Shown here one piece after another: positions 12,201 through 25,700 of a stretch of 64,000 bases of DNA. Each line of letters begins with the position of its first letter. Positions within the stretch are counted from its first letter, which is position 1. The notes beneath the pieces are model-generated. The model was given only the letters and a program-made list of their open reading frames with translations. It ran no database searches and was not told where the DNA came from. This DNA is from Sarcocystis neurona (taxonomy: Eukaryota > Apicomplexa > Conoidasida > Eucoccidiorida > Sarcocystidae): assembly GCA_000727475.1 (NCBI GenBank), contig KL647312.1:248001-312000 (forward strand), read 5' to 3'. The position numbers and the translations under genes are program-made.

Positions 12201-13690
12201 TAAAAGGTTTTTGCCTCCTGCACTGATCTTGCGTGGTGTGACGCAGAAGCAGAAAGCAGACGCGGTACCGTCGGGAGAGAAGGCGTGTGTTTACTTGCTG
12301 TTGTGGCTGCATCGGAGTCGTGTGGCTGGAGGCACACAGGCGATGCCTTCTCAGCTGGCAGGTGCGCGAGTCGAGCCGGTGTTTCCCGCTGGCTGTTTTG
12401 TTGGGTAGGAATAAAGTTGTATTTCCTCAGTACGTGGTGCAAAGGATGCTGGTGGTCTGTGGCGGAAACAGTGAAGCTTATGAGTGTTGAGGGGCTCCGC
12501 TGTTGAGAACTTCCCACTGTTCTTGCCTCACGAGCCGCGGGATCAACAGAAGTCCAATGTTCTTCGTCGGAGACTGTTGGTAGCAGGAGGCACCTGGCGA
12601 CTGTTATTTTGGGACGGGAATGTGTGGCAACGGGGTACGCTACCATAGTGGATGCTGGCGACTGGCCATTTGTTAGCCCAGGTGGTTCAATACGCGCAAC
12701 TTGCCCCGCGGGGACCTGAGGTGGTGTGGCATATGTCTGTACACCAGCTTTTGCGGCCAGTGCAGGTCTTCGCTTTGCTTGAAGCTCTGGAAAAGACGTT
12801 TGTGCGCGAACGTCTGCGGCAGCTCCTGCGGTGGGAGTAGTTTTGATAGACGCCTTTTCTGTTGAAGAGGCTGCCGAACCTCTCTCTGGTATTGAGGTGG
12901 CCGCCGTCTTCGTAGAGGGCGACGGCGCGTCCGCGGCAGTAGATACGCCGCAGACAGCCATTCTCACGTCTTGCGCAACTTTCGGGCAACAGGACGGAAA
13001 TGAAGGGTTAGACCCAAAGGCTGACCTCTCACTCGCACTCTCTGCAATTCCGGTATTCCTTGTTGTCTTCTCAGTTATCACTCCACTCGTGGTGGCTCCT
13101 TCGCCACTTTTCCGTGGCGAGCAGTGGGCGTAGCTACTGGATGCGCGTGGATCAGAGAGTGATGCCCGAGTATGTGAGGATACAGTACAGGAGTGCGACG
13201 TACCCACCGCGCAGGTAGCCTCTGGCCTCTCTGAGCAGCCCGTTTCTCCAGTAGAGGAAGTATCATACAATACAATGGACTCTGTCCGGTTCTCGGTGTG
13301 TACCGAGGAGGTTACAGTAGCCGATGGTAGGGCTAATGCGCTAGAAGTCCGTGATCTTGTAGCGCAAGAGGGCGTGACATCCACAACAGCTGATGTTTCA
13401 AACGGAGCGACCTCCAACTTTGACAGCGCTGTGGCCGGTATGGTGACGTTGGCAACTGCCGTGCGTCTGCGGTGTGTTGGCTGCAATCTGCAACCTGTGT
13501 CGATTGTGGCGTCGTGAAGCTTCGAAGTGCGCTCGCTCCCGTGTTCAGCCTCCAGAGGGAGACACGTGAAAATGCATTCGTCTCTCGCGAGCGTCCTCGG
13601 ATATGTCATTTCTGCAGGAAAGTTGACTGACGGAGACGGTACGAGCGGTGGGAAGGTGAGATGAGGGTTCTTGGGTTTCTTCTCCATCAT
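6225..13690 (-). CDS. Giant disordered protein, three exons, about 2,213 aa
   Basis: Two adjacent ORFs are exons of one gene. Exon 1 is 13690-11140, exon 2 is 10957-7007 and exon 3 is 6364-6225. The junctions are atcagtG|GTAAGC to gttacag|GCGG (with a ctaac branch-like motif) and ctggcaG|GTGAGA to atgcgcag|ATC. Phase is kept throughout. The start is the ATG ATG GAG pair at 13690; the frame stays open upstream, so a further 5' exon is possible. Residues 1-850 are Ser/Thr-rich, and most of 850-1,900 is charged and low in complexity. More ordered blocks sit near 1,920-1,945 (AGVAPGDVLEVRFPFLV) and 2,060-2,165 (CRRIMQLTYRSLPGLSTNVI). There is no signal peptide or membrane segment. No domain was recognised. 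Long proteins of this kind are common in coccidia and often cytoskeletal, secretory or chromatin-associated, but nothing here decides. The last junction is the least certain. Confidence 0.68.
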
Positions 13691-16600
13691 ATCGCAGAAC
13701 ACTAGATTATTGAGGGGGATACACCTGTTGGTGAAGAAACTGTGACACCGGACGTGGTGGGGGTCACCAGCCTTTGTCGACGCGCACGCAGCGCCCGCTG
13801 CAGGGGACAGTTATTGATCCACTGCACACACGAAGAACGAGTTGCCAGAAAACGCGTTAACACCGCTTCGAGATGCCTCCCTACCTCGTCTTCGCCTTTC
13901 TCTACTTCACAAGTTTCCTTCAGGTCTCGGTCTACACAAATGCGTTGCAGCGGTGACGACAGACACCCTCGTGAGTTGTCACTCCTGGTGGACGCATATG
14001 CCCCGAAAGCGGTCCTTGCTCGCTAAATGCTCAACTATATCCCACAAAACCGCGACCGCGAATGGAAACGCCCTGGTAACTGAAGTGTTCTATGAATCTT
14101 GAAACTGTGTAAGGCAGCCGGTGCGTCTGCGTCAAGGAAGGACAGGCAGAGGGCGCTTCGGTTGTTCAGCGAGGAATCGCAAGCACACTTCCTCACCACA
14201 GATTCTCTGCGTATACCGCGTCACCCCAAAATCTCTTGTCAGGACAAAATTGCTGAACGTCCTGACTCTGCGGCCCGCAGTTCCTGGCGATGTGTCCCTC
14301 ATGACCCGCGATAAACCCCGCACTGACTGCTTGCTTCTGCAGACAACGAAGTATTAGTTTCCCGGCGTTTCTTCACCTGTGGTTGGGGCCGAAGGCAGTG
14401 TCAAAAGTATATACATTATACGCAGCTCCGTACGAAGAGACTGCGTGGCGCTTGCTGGAGCAATACTAGCAAAAGGCAGCTGGAAACATTATACCTTGCC
14501 ACTCCTGAGGGTCTCCTCAGGAGTGTACAAACGTCAGTGTGTACAGCTGCTGCTGCGGAGAACACTATACCTCGAACCTTCGGGGACGCTACTACTTGCA
14601 CCGAGGTCTCCTCTCCTGCAGTGCTTTCCTGTAGTCCTCAGCGCAGTGCGCGAGGCTAACATCGACTCCTGGATACCTTTACTAACAGGACAATTCAGTT
14701 GAGCTGAGCTTGTTTTCTGCATCAGCTTCAGCCACCAATGCTGGATTATTTCTAGCACCTTTTGCAGAGCAAGTCCTGCTTCGTCCTGTAAAAGGCGCAT
14801 TGAGTGCTTCCAGCTGCTTTGGTTTAAACGTGCTTTTACGCTTCTTCACAGGTATTTCCCTGTAAACCGTCAATTCAGGACGAAGCCAGCGGTTTGAGCT
14901 CTCGCAGTGACCGGAACCAGTGACCGTCCGCCTCTTAACGCTGACGATATCGTGTGGTGGGTATGGAAGCTATTTCCGGCGTGGTCGGCCATGCTAAAAA
15001 GTCGGTACCGCTGTTCAAGTCTCACGCCGTGTAACCATCACACACAGGACGCTGTTTCACATCAAGACATCTTTCCAATAAATTGTGTTCAACAAGGAAA
15101 ACTGCTACGATAGCTGCTTAAACCACTCTTAGCCGTTACCAGGAATACTTTCGTATTAGCTGCTGGGTATGCACCGTCCCGTAGGGGCCTTCTCATTCGA
15201 CTCCCTAAGCTGTCACGTTCTTTGTGTCCTGTTTCTGCGTAAGGATACGTGAAAACGGTTACATCTGTGCCTGTGCATGGCCACCTATTTTACTTAAAAG
15301 GCAAGAGGCCGCGGCCACCCATCTTGGAAAACCGCACGGGCTTTCCCGCCAGATTCCGACGAATCGACGAGGCCTTCCCGTACAGCGGCGTCACTGAGCA
15401 GTTGCGCGCAGGAATTTCCTTTAATGAGGCTGTGTACCATGTAGGGGGATACACGACGACGTCTCTCTCGTGGTGACGGTCGCGTCAGGCCCACCACGAG
15501 AAAGGCTGCATCAAAAAAGTCGAGTTCGCACGGACTTGTTCCGTCTGACAACCTGTACGTCAGCCTTTTGATTGGAAGCCCGAAACAGACATGAAATGAC
15601 TACACACGGCAACGCTGTACGCCCTGGAAGAATACAGCCAAAATATGCCAAAGAAACAATGGTAGTTCGCTGCCGGACTCCCTGTCAGCGGGCCCGGGTT
15701 ACTCCCTCGCTAAGGAGGCCAATGCCGGAGGGCGGTTCGGTGTCTACGGGAGGGCATGCAAGCTAAGACTAACGAGTGGCTAAGGGAGCAGTTGTGTAGC
15801 AGTGTGATTTTGTCTTAGTGCACGAAAATATACGGGGAGATCAAAATGTTGCCTTTGCGTGAACTTTTCAAGGTTGTGCTGTTTTCCCGGTGGAGGCGAC
15901 CCTCAGGGACTGCAAAATGGCAAGAGTTGAATTCCCGTGTGCGCGCTCTTTCCTGCCTGGTCCCAGGTTCTGCTTTTGTGCCGTAACTATGTCGAGTGCG
16001 TATGTGTAGGGCGGATGCGAACTTCATGAATTCCTTGTGTCGCTGCAGCGGTGCGATGGGGCGCACAGCTGCAATCGCTGCAACAACCGTCGACTGCGCG
16101 CATTGTGCTCCACAAAGAAACAGCCGCTGGAGCGCCGACCTGCCAATGTTGTGTGCTGCCTTCGAGAAAATATCAACCGAAGCAAGTGGAAGGCACAGCC
16201 CAATTTCCTACGTCTGCAGGGCATGGACATGAATGGAGACGTACCCGATTTTGCTGCGCGCACCGCTGGAGCGAGAAAGTTACGTATCTCTCTCCATCCT
16301 AGTGAACAGCCTAGTCGGCGCAGCTGACTGATTCTCCCTGCATGTGTGATGTGTGTGTCCACTATCTGACTATGGAAGGGCTTTGCCTTCTGCTGTATCT
16401 CTGCCAGACAGCTCTTGCCCAGCGGTGGAGACACCGGGAAATGCTGATACGGGAGCAGTGGCGTTGATCCACACCACACCCTTGGCATCGGCTGTCGAAA
16501 AAATATTCGCCCGCTGCTTTTGTATAAGCCAAGAAAGGACCGACAATACACGGCTCAAAATGTCAATTTGCACGTAGTCCATGGAGTACTCTGAAGTCCT

Positions 16601-16714
16601 TTTTTGTAGACTCAGCGCATGCGCAGAGTAGTTGGGAGGTGCGTACGACGCATCCCGGAGAGCTTCGGTGGCAGAGTGCGGTTCAGTGTAGTTGTAAATG
16701 AATGAGCGAAAACA
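13691..16714. other. Intergenic, no resolved gene
   Basis: Open stretches of 60-175 codons occur, including minus 14682-14873, plus 15249-15476 with its minus mirror 15294-15551, and minus 16024-16551. The last lies opposite the 5' flank of the PIG-V gene and has no motif. Some may be exons of an unrecognised gene, but none chain with consistent splice phases. The right part probably holds the 5' UTR and promoter of PIG-V. Confidence 0.4.
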
Positions 16715-19700
16715 ATGCGCGCCCCACCAGTCATCGGCAATTTTCCGCCCTCTTTCACGATACGCGCAGGCATCCTTGTAATTGCTGTAGTGTCCCGCAT
16801 CGTGTGCCTGTTCCTGGTGTCGCAGTGGCCGCATTATTTTCACACGTATCACACAAGTTCTGAACTTCTCCATCTCGACGTCCCACCGCTTCAGGACCGT
16901 GCCAGCTGGAGAACGGCTACAGGGAATGAAGGTGCCGGTAGGCCGACATGGAATCCGCCGCAAGGGGTTGCGGCCGGGAGGGGTCACCGTTGGTGCAAAC
17001 GGACCTGCCAGGAGCTTCCACCAGACACAAAAACAGCATTTAGCTCTGAGGAGCATTTCCGTCAGTTGACAGAGCAGTCCATCTCTGCGCTCACCGGGGA
17101 GAATAGTACAGTTACGCTCCTTCCTGTTCTCGTACCCGTGCATGTGAATGGTATGCAGATGCTTGCCAGCGCGCCGCTGCACGACATGCGCGTCCAGAGC
17201 TTCCTAGCCGCCTCACACAAGCAAAACTTCTTCTCCCTAAGTCTCCCCGTCACCACTTGGCGCCCTCAGCCATTTTCGGTTACTCTGGACCGGTGCCGCC
17301 AAGGTCGGAAAGCGGGCCGTAGAGGGGAAACATCGGCATTATCACGGCTGGCTGGCGTCCGCACCACACAAGCAGAAAAGCAGAACACAGATAGATGGCT
17401 CTGGCACCTACTGGTGCCTCTTCTCTCCTGGGATGCGGAGTACTTTGTGGCGTGCGCGATGCAGCGCACGAGATACTTCTTCGAGATGACTCATGCTTTT
17501 TTTCCGGGCTTAAGCCTAATTTACGTGGCGCTCAAGGAGTTTATCTGGCCTACTTCGAAGAACATGTTTTCTCCATCGTCTCCTGTTGATTTTAGAGATT
17601 CCACGCTGATAAGAGAGGGCCGCTCTATTTTTCACGCCTTTTTTTTGAGCGATGCTACCTGCTATGGCCTAATTGGTGTCATCCTCAGCAATGTGTCGTT
17701 CATCCTCGCCACACTAGGAGTTTTCGAGGTCGCCCTTCTACTCGATTCTACTAGACGTGATAAGCCCCGGGAAGCCGCTGCAGCACACAACAACACGGAT
17801 TTAAGTGAGATACAGAGACGCGCGCACTGTGCATCAAGAGACCAGCCCGCTTCAATACCTGCGCAGAGGATGGTCCGTGCTGCACGGCAACGGCAAGTGT
17901 CATGCTCACCTAGTTCTCGACCCGAGACGACGACACTCTTCCAAAAATTTGGAGGAACTTTGGAGAAATGGAGTGGAGCGTGCAGGAGCCCCAAGACGAG
18001 CATTCAGCCTGACGAGAGACAGACGCAGACGGCGTGCTCCGAGTTATCTCAGGACCAAGTGGGACGAAAAAGTGTTGCCTGCTGGGCAGCGTTCTGGTAT
18101 GCCTTCAGTGGCGCAAGTGTTCACATGAGTGCAGCTTACACCGAAAGCTTCTTTGCATGCCTGTCGATATGGGGTTTGGTTCTTCTGTTACGAGCAGAGG
18201 AATTCGTCGACCACGCTGAAGAGAGGAAAAGCTCCCAGTTGGGCACGACGAAATGCTGGATGGAAGAGTCGGTTGTGCGCTTGTCCACGGAAAAAAGTTA
18301 TACGCAGTACGGAAGTCGTCCCTCACGAATGACAACCCTCCGGGGTGAGGCGCTACCACTGGATGATGTGTCAACGAGGAGTCTGTTACCAGAGGGCAGG
18401 GGGGCAACGCCTCATACACGTAGAACAGGTGTCGCAATACGCACCCGTCGATATTGTTTCAGCTGGGCTGCAACGATCCTCTTCTGTTTCACCGCGCTCT
18501 TGCGCTCCAACGGGAGTCTCTCACTTATACCGCTTTTCTTCCATACTCTGCGGACTTGTCCGGCTGTCTGTCGCATCCAGACACTATTTACTACTGATGC
18601 TTTCAACAAGCGACGAGGACTGGACGGCGACATGTGTGTCGTCTCGACAGTACACGGCCGTTCCAGTGCGTTAAAAAGCCGTTTATTCATAGACGTAGTA
18701 AAGCTACCAGTGGCGGTGCTTGCCCACTGGGTTAATGCTCTGCTGCAGGCTATGGTAGTGCTTTTGGCGTCTTTCCTCGTTCTGTCATACCCCTACTACT
18801 TATACTGCGCATGCCCGCAGACGCTCATCCCGGCGCACGTAGATTCAGGTGCACGGTCGGAAATTTGGATTATTGAGGATCTCCACTGTCAAGTTATATC
18901 CCGATTCCTTGGTCAGCGTAGCGCTTTGCAGCCATCGCCTGCCTCCGAGGCACCCTCTAGCAGTGCACACACGCCTGAGTTCGTTCACACCGATAACTCG
19001 TCCTTCTTCTCTATGCCTCCATCGTGTGCCGCTGACTCAGTCCCAACGCAATCTATCGCCGGTCCGCCCTCTTTTATCGCGTTTGCGCAATCATTTCTCC
19101 TCGAGGGTCTACCGTACTCACTTCGAATCTTGCGCTCCAGCATACAGGCATTACCGATCATCGGGCATAGGGTGCGCTTCGCGCCACATCCCCACACGTC
19201 CGCAGTTGGATCTCCAAAAGGAGGGAACAGCGCACAAAACACGAAGTTTGTCGGTGAAACCACTAGTACTGGTATTGTGCAGCACGACCTGCATTCGGAA
19301 GGTAGTCACCGCGATGCAGCCTATACCCGCCCGGCCTGGTGTGGTAATAGCATTCCCAATGTGTACAGTTCGGTTCAACGAGAGTACTGGGGTGTTGAGT
19401 TTCTCGGATTCCTCCGCGTGGAAACGCTGTACCTCATTATTATGTGTGTGCCCTTCTACGCAGTGAGTGTACTTTGTGTGATTCATCTGCTAGCTCCTTG
19501 CCGGACATCTTTGGAGAAATCTCGCGCTACCTCCCACCACGCGTGCTTTCGCCCCACACAATGCCAAGCACGGCGCAGCGCGGAAGAGCAACGAAAGCGT
19601 ATCACTTGCGTGAAAAACAAAGCGATTTCCCATTGTGAAGAACTTCTGCTTCTCCTTTTGAAGAGGGAAACAGGCCATGTCGTTCAACTTGCTGTCTTAT

Positions 19701-20402
19701 CGACTGTAATGCTGTTTTTCGCCCATTCTAACGTAAGTGAGGTAATTAGGATATGAGTGTACCAGGCCGCACGTGGCAAAGTGGACCACATCATGCCGTG
19801 TGAGTGTGCAGAAGTCACGATCACCAGTGATGTGATCTGGATGCTCGCAGCGAATAGTTCCAGGTAGCGACGCCTTACGAAGCATTGCTGGTTAATTCTG
19901 TACGACGAAGAGATTGTGGCGACGTTGCGTTAAATCAAGTTTTGAGAAAGGCGAGGTGATTGCGACGGAAAGAAGTGGCGCTAGAGCGGAACTGTGTAGA
20001 GTCAGACCTCTGAGCTAGTTTAGCCCTGTCATGTGCGTCTTGTCTCTGCAGGTCTTCGTGCGGCTGAGTACGGCATGCCCAGTGTATTTTCTTCACATGG
20101 CGCGGTTGCATACGGCGTACACCCACGCAATTAAACGGGCGAATGAGTGTCGGTTGTCACGACGTCGAGTTAGCGCGAGTTTGGCAGTGGACAGCGTTCG
20201 ACGGAGGGAGAGCTGCGGTGTAAGCAGTGCCCAGGAGCCGATGGGGACGCCGTACATTTCTGATTCTGACTTCCGACGATGTTCCCCCGGCCAGTATCTC
20301 CAGATGCTTGGTGACAACTGGTGGGAGTGGTGCAGTGCATTTGTCCTTGTACACCACTTTCTAGGCCCTCTGCTATTCAGCTGCTATATAACCTGGACGT
20401 AA
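16715..20402 (+). CDS. PIGV: GPI mannosyltransferase 2 (PIG-V family), ER membrane
   Basis: This enzyme adds the second mannose (alpha-1,6) to the GPI anchor precursor in the ER lumen. Exon 1 is 16715-19732 and exon 2 is 20052-20402, joined phase 0 (tctaac|GTAAGT to ctgcag|GTC); the product is about 1,122 aa. An in-frame TGA lies three codons before the ATG. Family landmarks in order: a first membrane segment near residues 18-38; the catalytic-loop motif LLSWDAEYF at 236-244 (W239, D240, A241) followed by FEMTHAFFPGLSLIYV; AAYTESFFACLSIWG; LRSNGSLSLIPLFFH; REYWGVEFLGFLRVETLYLI; and the C-terminal HHFLGPLLFSCYITWT, which matches the usual ending of the family. Human PIG-V is about 490 aa. The extra length is in polar loops (roughly residues 50-235, 345-430, 500-560 and 720-870), typical of coccidian enzymes. 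Confidence 0.9.
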
Positions 20403-22755
20403 CCGACCGCGGTGCTCTCACGTCGCACGTCAAACCAAATGTGCTGCTGCGATTCACCGCTCTACTTGGAACTGTGGACCCCCGCCGGACACCCTTACAG
20501 CACGAGTGTTCTTCACACCAACGACAGCGGTCGCGTGACACCTGAAAATCAGCTCAACGCTCTGTCCTTGCAAGGCAGACATGGAGGAAGCAGCTAACTT
20601 TGGAGACGTACGTACGTGCAGTGGTGCACTTCGACCTCGACGGCCGTGCATTGCACGATAAAGTGTCGAGAAGGGGTTGCCCTGCAGGTACGTTCCCATT
20701 GAAAACTTGGGCGGCGCCTCTAGCGTTAGCCTCTCTGAAGTGATTTATTTCGCGCACAAAGGTGATCGACGATTACGTGTGCGGAAAACGTGACAAGCGT
20801 CCGGGAATATATTCTGTCTGAGTGGGTACGGCGACGACGTCAACAGGTCGCAGTTAGTGTTACCCGTACACCTTTGTACATAGACGCCTTTGAATCTTCA
20901 GCATTTGTTGAGCTTATCTGAAGAAGCAAAGTAAATTGGGCGACTAACTCGCGTAGTGTGCTTACGGTGGCGGGGAACAGTGATCGCGATAATGGGTCAC
21001 GAAAGTTTCTTTACCAGCAATAAGCAGTTGCACCTGCGAAGACTGTGATGTCTGTGTGTGGAGCTTCAGTCCTCGAGGGGTACGGAGGATTGCGAATAGT
21101 AATTACCCACGGCAAGAAGAGATGTATTATACACTGCTGCATGCTGTCACTACGCAGAAGGTGTGGCCTTCCGTTTCCAGGTGCTGCCCATCACACCAGT
21201 TTCCGACGCGAACTCAACTTCATAACTCATGTGCAGTGGTGTCCGGTGCAACGGACTGCAACTTCGCTGGACTGTGCGCGCAGGTGTGCACTGGTGCGTG
21301 TTGGAATGTGCTGCCGTCAAGTTCGGGAGTAGGCATGTAATTGTGGGCAACAGCGTGCGTCAGCCCGTGGAGACGCACGACAGCTTTCTTCTTCTGTTCA
21401 TCAGTAGTTCGAAAAAGCGGCACTAGTTTTTCTGTACATTGAGCTACAGCTCCTGCCTCACCCCTACTTCGACCGTCTGGGCGAGTAATGAAACCAAACC
21501 CGGCGCACATTATCCGTATCGGACGATGAGAGGTGACAAGCCCGTGGGAAGGCTACGCACGTGACAGATGTGCCAGCAAAAAAACGGTGTGTGTGTTCTC
21601 GTGAGTGTCCGTCTGCATACGTGGAATTACTCAAGGCCTAACTGCCTGACATAGCAGTAGTTGCTCTGGGCAGGCTGTCGACAGCCAAGTAAAATGAAAC
21701 GGTAACCCACCCTGAAAGGCCGTCTGGGGGCTGTTTTCTGCAGCAGGATGCGAAGCACTGCTGCTCCTCAGGCGATATTTATGCGCGGCCTACATGCACA
21801 AGTAACGCTATAACAGCTCATCGCTTGTGAGACGTCCACTTTAAAGACGTATTAGCACGTCCTCTTACGTCGAGGGTTGACTGAAACACTGCAGGGCACT
21901 GTGCTTCCACTCACAATACGTTCCACAACGAAAAACTGGCGTTACCACGGCTGAACATTGGACTTACACTTTGTAGGCCGTCTACAAATGAGATAGTGCC
22001 AGAATTACTTTAGAGTTTTCACTCTCCCACTCTGATCGCCTGTTAACGGAGCAAGTGTAACGGGAGCATGTGCTAAATTCAGTAATTAGCTGTACTGTGG
22101 TACGCAGCATGGTGTGGGGCCGTACAGAACGGTTCCTGCATGGTTTGTTGGCTGCTGCGAAGACCAGAAGGGATACCGTTTGACCCCTGCACAAGACATC
22201 GGCTCCATCGAATTAGTGCAGCAGCTTGTCTATGATAGAGAGGTGTACTCCCTTACGGCAGAGGGCTCGTGAACGGCCCTTCCTCTTCGATGGAACATCA
22301 GTGCGTAGCCGTCGCCACTGAAGTGGATTGCGTGGTTCATGTCCTGGGGCTGTTCAGCGCCTTTGTTCTCCTGCTCTGCTATACGTGTGAAATACACCCT
22401 GCTGCTCGTATCTCTCTTCCATTGTGTACCGTATGCGTCCTCGTTATGACATCGCCCTCCGTTGCAAAAGTGATGTTGGACAGCTTGGACTTAAGCAGTC
22501 TGTAAAGCAAGGTCGTCACAAACGTCACTTGGACTTTAATGGAGTCTCCCAAGGGTTTCCCCCTTTGGGCGCGCCGCAGTGTGCCCCGCATTTTGTGCGA
22601 TTACAGGTAGTTTCGCCGAGTCAGATTCCTCAGTGGATTAATCCGAAGGCATCAGCGAATCCGTTGAAAAAGCGCATTCCATTCACGCTATCGTGACGTA
22701 GCGAGAACATTAAGGTTCATCTCCTCGAGGGCAGCCTGGGGTGTAAACGTCTCCC
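20403..22755. other. Intergenic, no supported gene
   Basis: Nothing longer than about 95 codons is open. The plus ORF 22269-22505 has a hydrophobic stretch (VLGLFSAFVLLLCYTCEI), but no splice partners or homology are recognised. The region probably holds the 3' UTR of PIG-V and the promoter and 5' UTR of the kinesin. Confidence 0.45.
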
Positions 22756-25700
22756 ATGTCATATGAGTCCTTGAGTGCGATGCATCACACTGGCCGTGAA
22801 CCAGCACCTCTAACGAATGCGCAGGCAACGACACATCTAGTCAACACTACGATTCACGTAATGCACGGAGGCACGGAATGCGGCCTCTTTCGGCCAATGG
22901 ATCTCCCCGCTCTTGCAGGATACAAGTGTGCCCCGGCTGGGGAAAGTTTCGCCTTCACGTCAGCGCGTCGAGGGTTTTCCTCCCCTGGTGGTAGTGCGCC
23001 GTCGTCTCCACAGTGTACGTGCCAGCACCACGAGAACAACACGCACAAGCAGCGTGCGCGCACTGTCAGCGCGTGGTATTCAAGTTATGGCCACTGTGGA
23101 GAAAAACATCGCGACAAAGCAACGTTCGAAGAGGGCACGACCGTACGAGACACCTCGTCGCTGTCGACAGATGTCCCTGAACACGTGAAAAATGAATTCA
23201 GTGACAGCAGCGCCACTGACAAGCGTGTGGTGGTGCGCATCCGAGGGATGTCGCTCAACTCGGAGAAAAAGCTCGCGCTACGCGTTCATCCCAAGGACCA
23301 CGCGAAGATACTTTGCCACCGTGGCACCTGTCTACAAGAATTCCACTTTAGTCGGGTTTTTGGTGATCCCGACACAAATGAGGACGTGTACCGAGATATA
23401 GGCGGCGACCGAATTGTTGTAGCAGTTGGGCACGGGATCAAGGAAACCATTCTGGCGTATGGTCAGACGGGCAGCGGAAAAACTCACAGGTGGGCGAGTC
23501 ATTGTCACCTACAGGCGAGACCGTGACGTGCTACCCTGGTAGTGTGTGATTACGCGTGAAGATGCTGAGTTGCATTTCACGGCGACAGCAGCACTGGGGG
23601 TGGCAACAGTGTGAGGCCGGCCAGAAGCACCTGATCTTGCGGTATTTGTTCATCTGTGTACAGCCTATTTGGAACCGGTCAAGAGAAGGGCCTCACGCAG
23701 TTTTTTGTTCAGTCTTTATTCGGATGGCGCAGTGCTGCGGGGTTAGAGCAGACAATCAGCTTGTGCGTCATCGAAGTTCTTGGTGACATGCTTTATGATC
23801 TCCTACCGGATTGGAACTCCACACCCGAAAATGGGTCGCCGCCAGAGATCCGCTGGAAGGAGTGTTTTATCAAGACGGGAAAGTATAGGTACAAGGTGAT
23901 CACCGTAGATGACGAGCAAGCAGCTCTGCGGATTTTGGAAGAAGCAAGACAACAGCGGAAAGTGGGTGGTTCCCATTTGAACGCCAGGTGAGAATAGGAT
24001 CCTTGGGACGGTGGGGACGAAGTCGTGACCTCGTGCGCGTTTGAAAATAAATTTAATCTTCGTAGGCCGGTCCTACCAGGTCAATTTTGCACAGGTGTTA
24101 ATTCTCTACGTCATGTGTGGGCCATCAGCTGCACGGCAGGCTTAGATATAGCTCACGGCTGCAGCTTGCGGGCCCTGCTAGCGCTATAGAAACAGCCGCG
24201 TACGATGATTGAGATCGCACCAACCGGCCCCCGTTCGCTGCAACACGCACGTCACTGAAAGCAGTGACATTTTAACGCTGTGACGCGCTCGTTGTCCAGC
24301 ATGCTCACATTTGTGAAGCATGAGGTTTTTTGTCATTGGGCCATCACGTCGCCCTCAGTGGGCCATCAGGTTGTCGTCAATGGCTCTCCTCGTGCTCGAG
24401 AGACAGTCTCTGCGAGTTTTGTGCCGATTGTCTTTCGTCTTCGGGAAGCAGATCAAGCCGTTCACACGCCATTGTGCAGTTCTTCGTGCACACACGTTTT
24501 TCGAACGACCAAGCGGGAAGGGCAGTACAGTGTCGGACGCATCACGAAACAGGAGCTGGCGACTGCGCATTCTACGGTGTCTTAACTCTAGCGGATCTAG
24601 CCGGCTGCGAGCGTGAACTGCCATCATACCTTCCAAGAAATTTGACTTCGGCGGCTGCTGCTACGTCAAAAGATGAGGGGAAGTGGGGCGGTTGCAGCAG
24701 AGCCTTGAACACTTCGATATCGGCCCTCAACAGGCTGATACGCAAAATGCAGGTGAACAAAAAAAGTTGTGCTGGTTGCACTCCACCCTGGGTACGAGTC
24801 GCCGTTAGCGCATCCCTCTCGCAGCAGTCGAGCTTCTGCTCGTGCTGTGTCTTCTGTTACTGCAGACGGGAGCCCTGGACGAGTCGGACCGCCGTCAGTC
24901 GGCCCTCAACCGGGTGCTTTTTGACTACCTGCAACCGGATTGTGGAGTGTGCATGCTGTTCTGCCTCAATCCAGAAGCATCAGAGCTTCAGGTAGTTGGA
25001 TAGATATTACACATTCTAAATTCACATTAATTCGGGTATCCCTATGCCACTGTCGAAAGCATCACAGGCAAGCACAGGAAATGTTTTTACGACTAAAGGA
25101 GATAACAACTCGAAAGAATCCCGCCTCATGTGAAACGGTCGGACAAGAGGAGACAACACATGGTTTCTGGCATCCTTTTCTGCGCCTGCGTACAGGTTTC
25201 CCTATCTACTCTCACCATCGCTTCCGATTGTCGCCTTATACCTTGTTCTCGAAAACAACACCTCTTACGACTGGAACCTCTTCGTACACTTTACACGTAC
25301 GACATACTCTCGCACTCCGCGGATCGCACCAGATGCCTCGCACAGGCTCGACACTCCGCAGATTCAGCGGTATGCACGAGCCATGGGAGTCAGTGTGTTA
25401 AGCGGAGAGGCGGAGAACGCTTACTCGACGGGAGTGATGTGCTTCCAGATCAGGGAAGCTCGGCCGAGACCGCCAATGCGGAGCACGACACTTCTACAAG
25501 GGACCCGGACGCCCGTACACGAGGAGGGATCTTGCAAGGTGGAACGCCAGACAAGCTAGTAAGCGGTGTCGCTGCGTCAACAGCTCCCGGTGACCTGGTG
25601 CTCCGAAACAATTCAGAAAGGGGAATTCCACTGGTAGCACAGACGAGGGAAACACAGACGGATGAGGGCTGTCTCTGCCCACAAGCATTCGTGACTTTGC

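Noticed and set aside
24940..25401. Frame encoding MFLRLKEITTRKN as the kinesin neck
   Set aside because: Joining exon 4 instead to the acceptor at 25195 gives VSLSTLTIASDCRLI, which matches the expected final motor helix. The other frame lies inside that intron.
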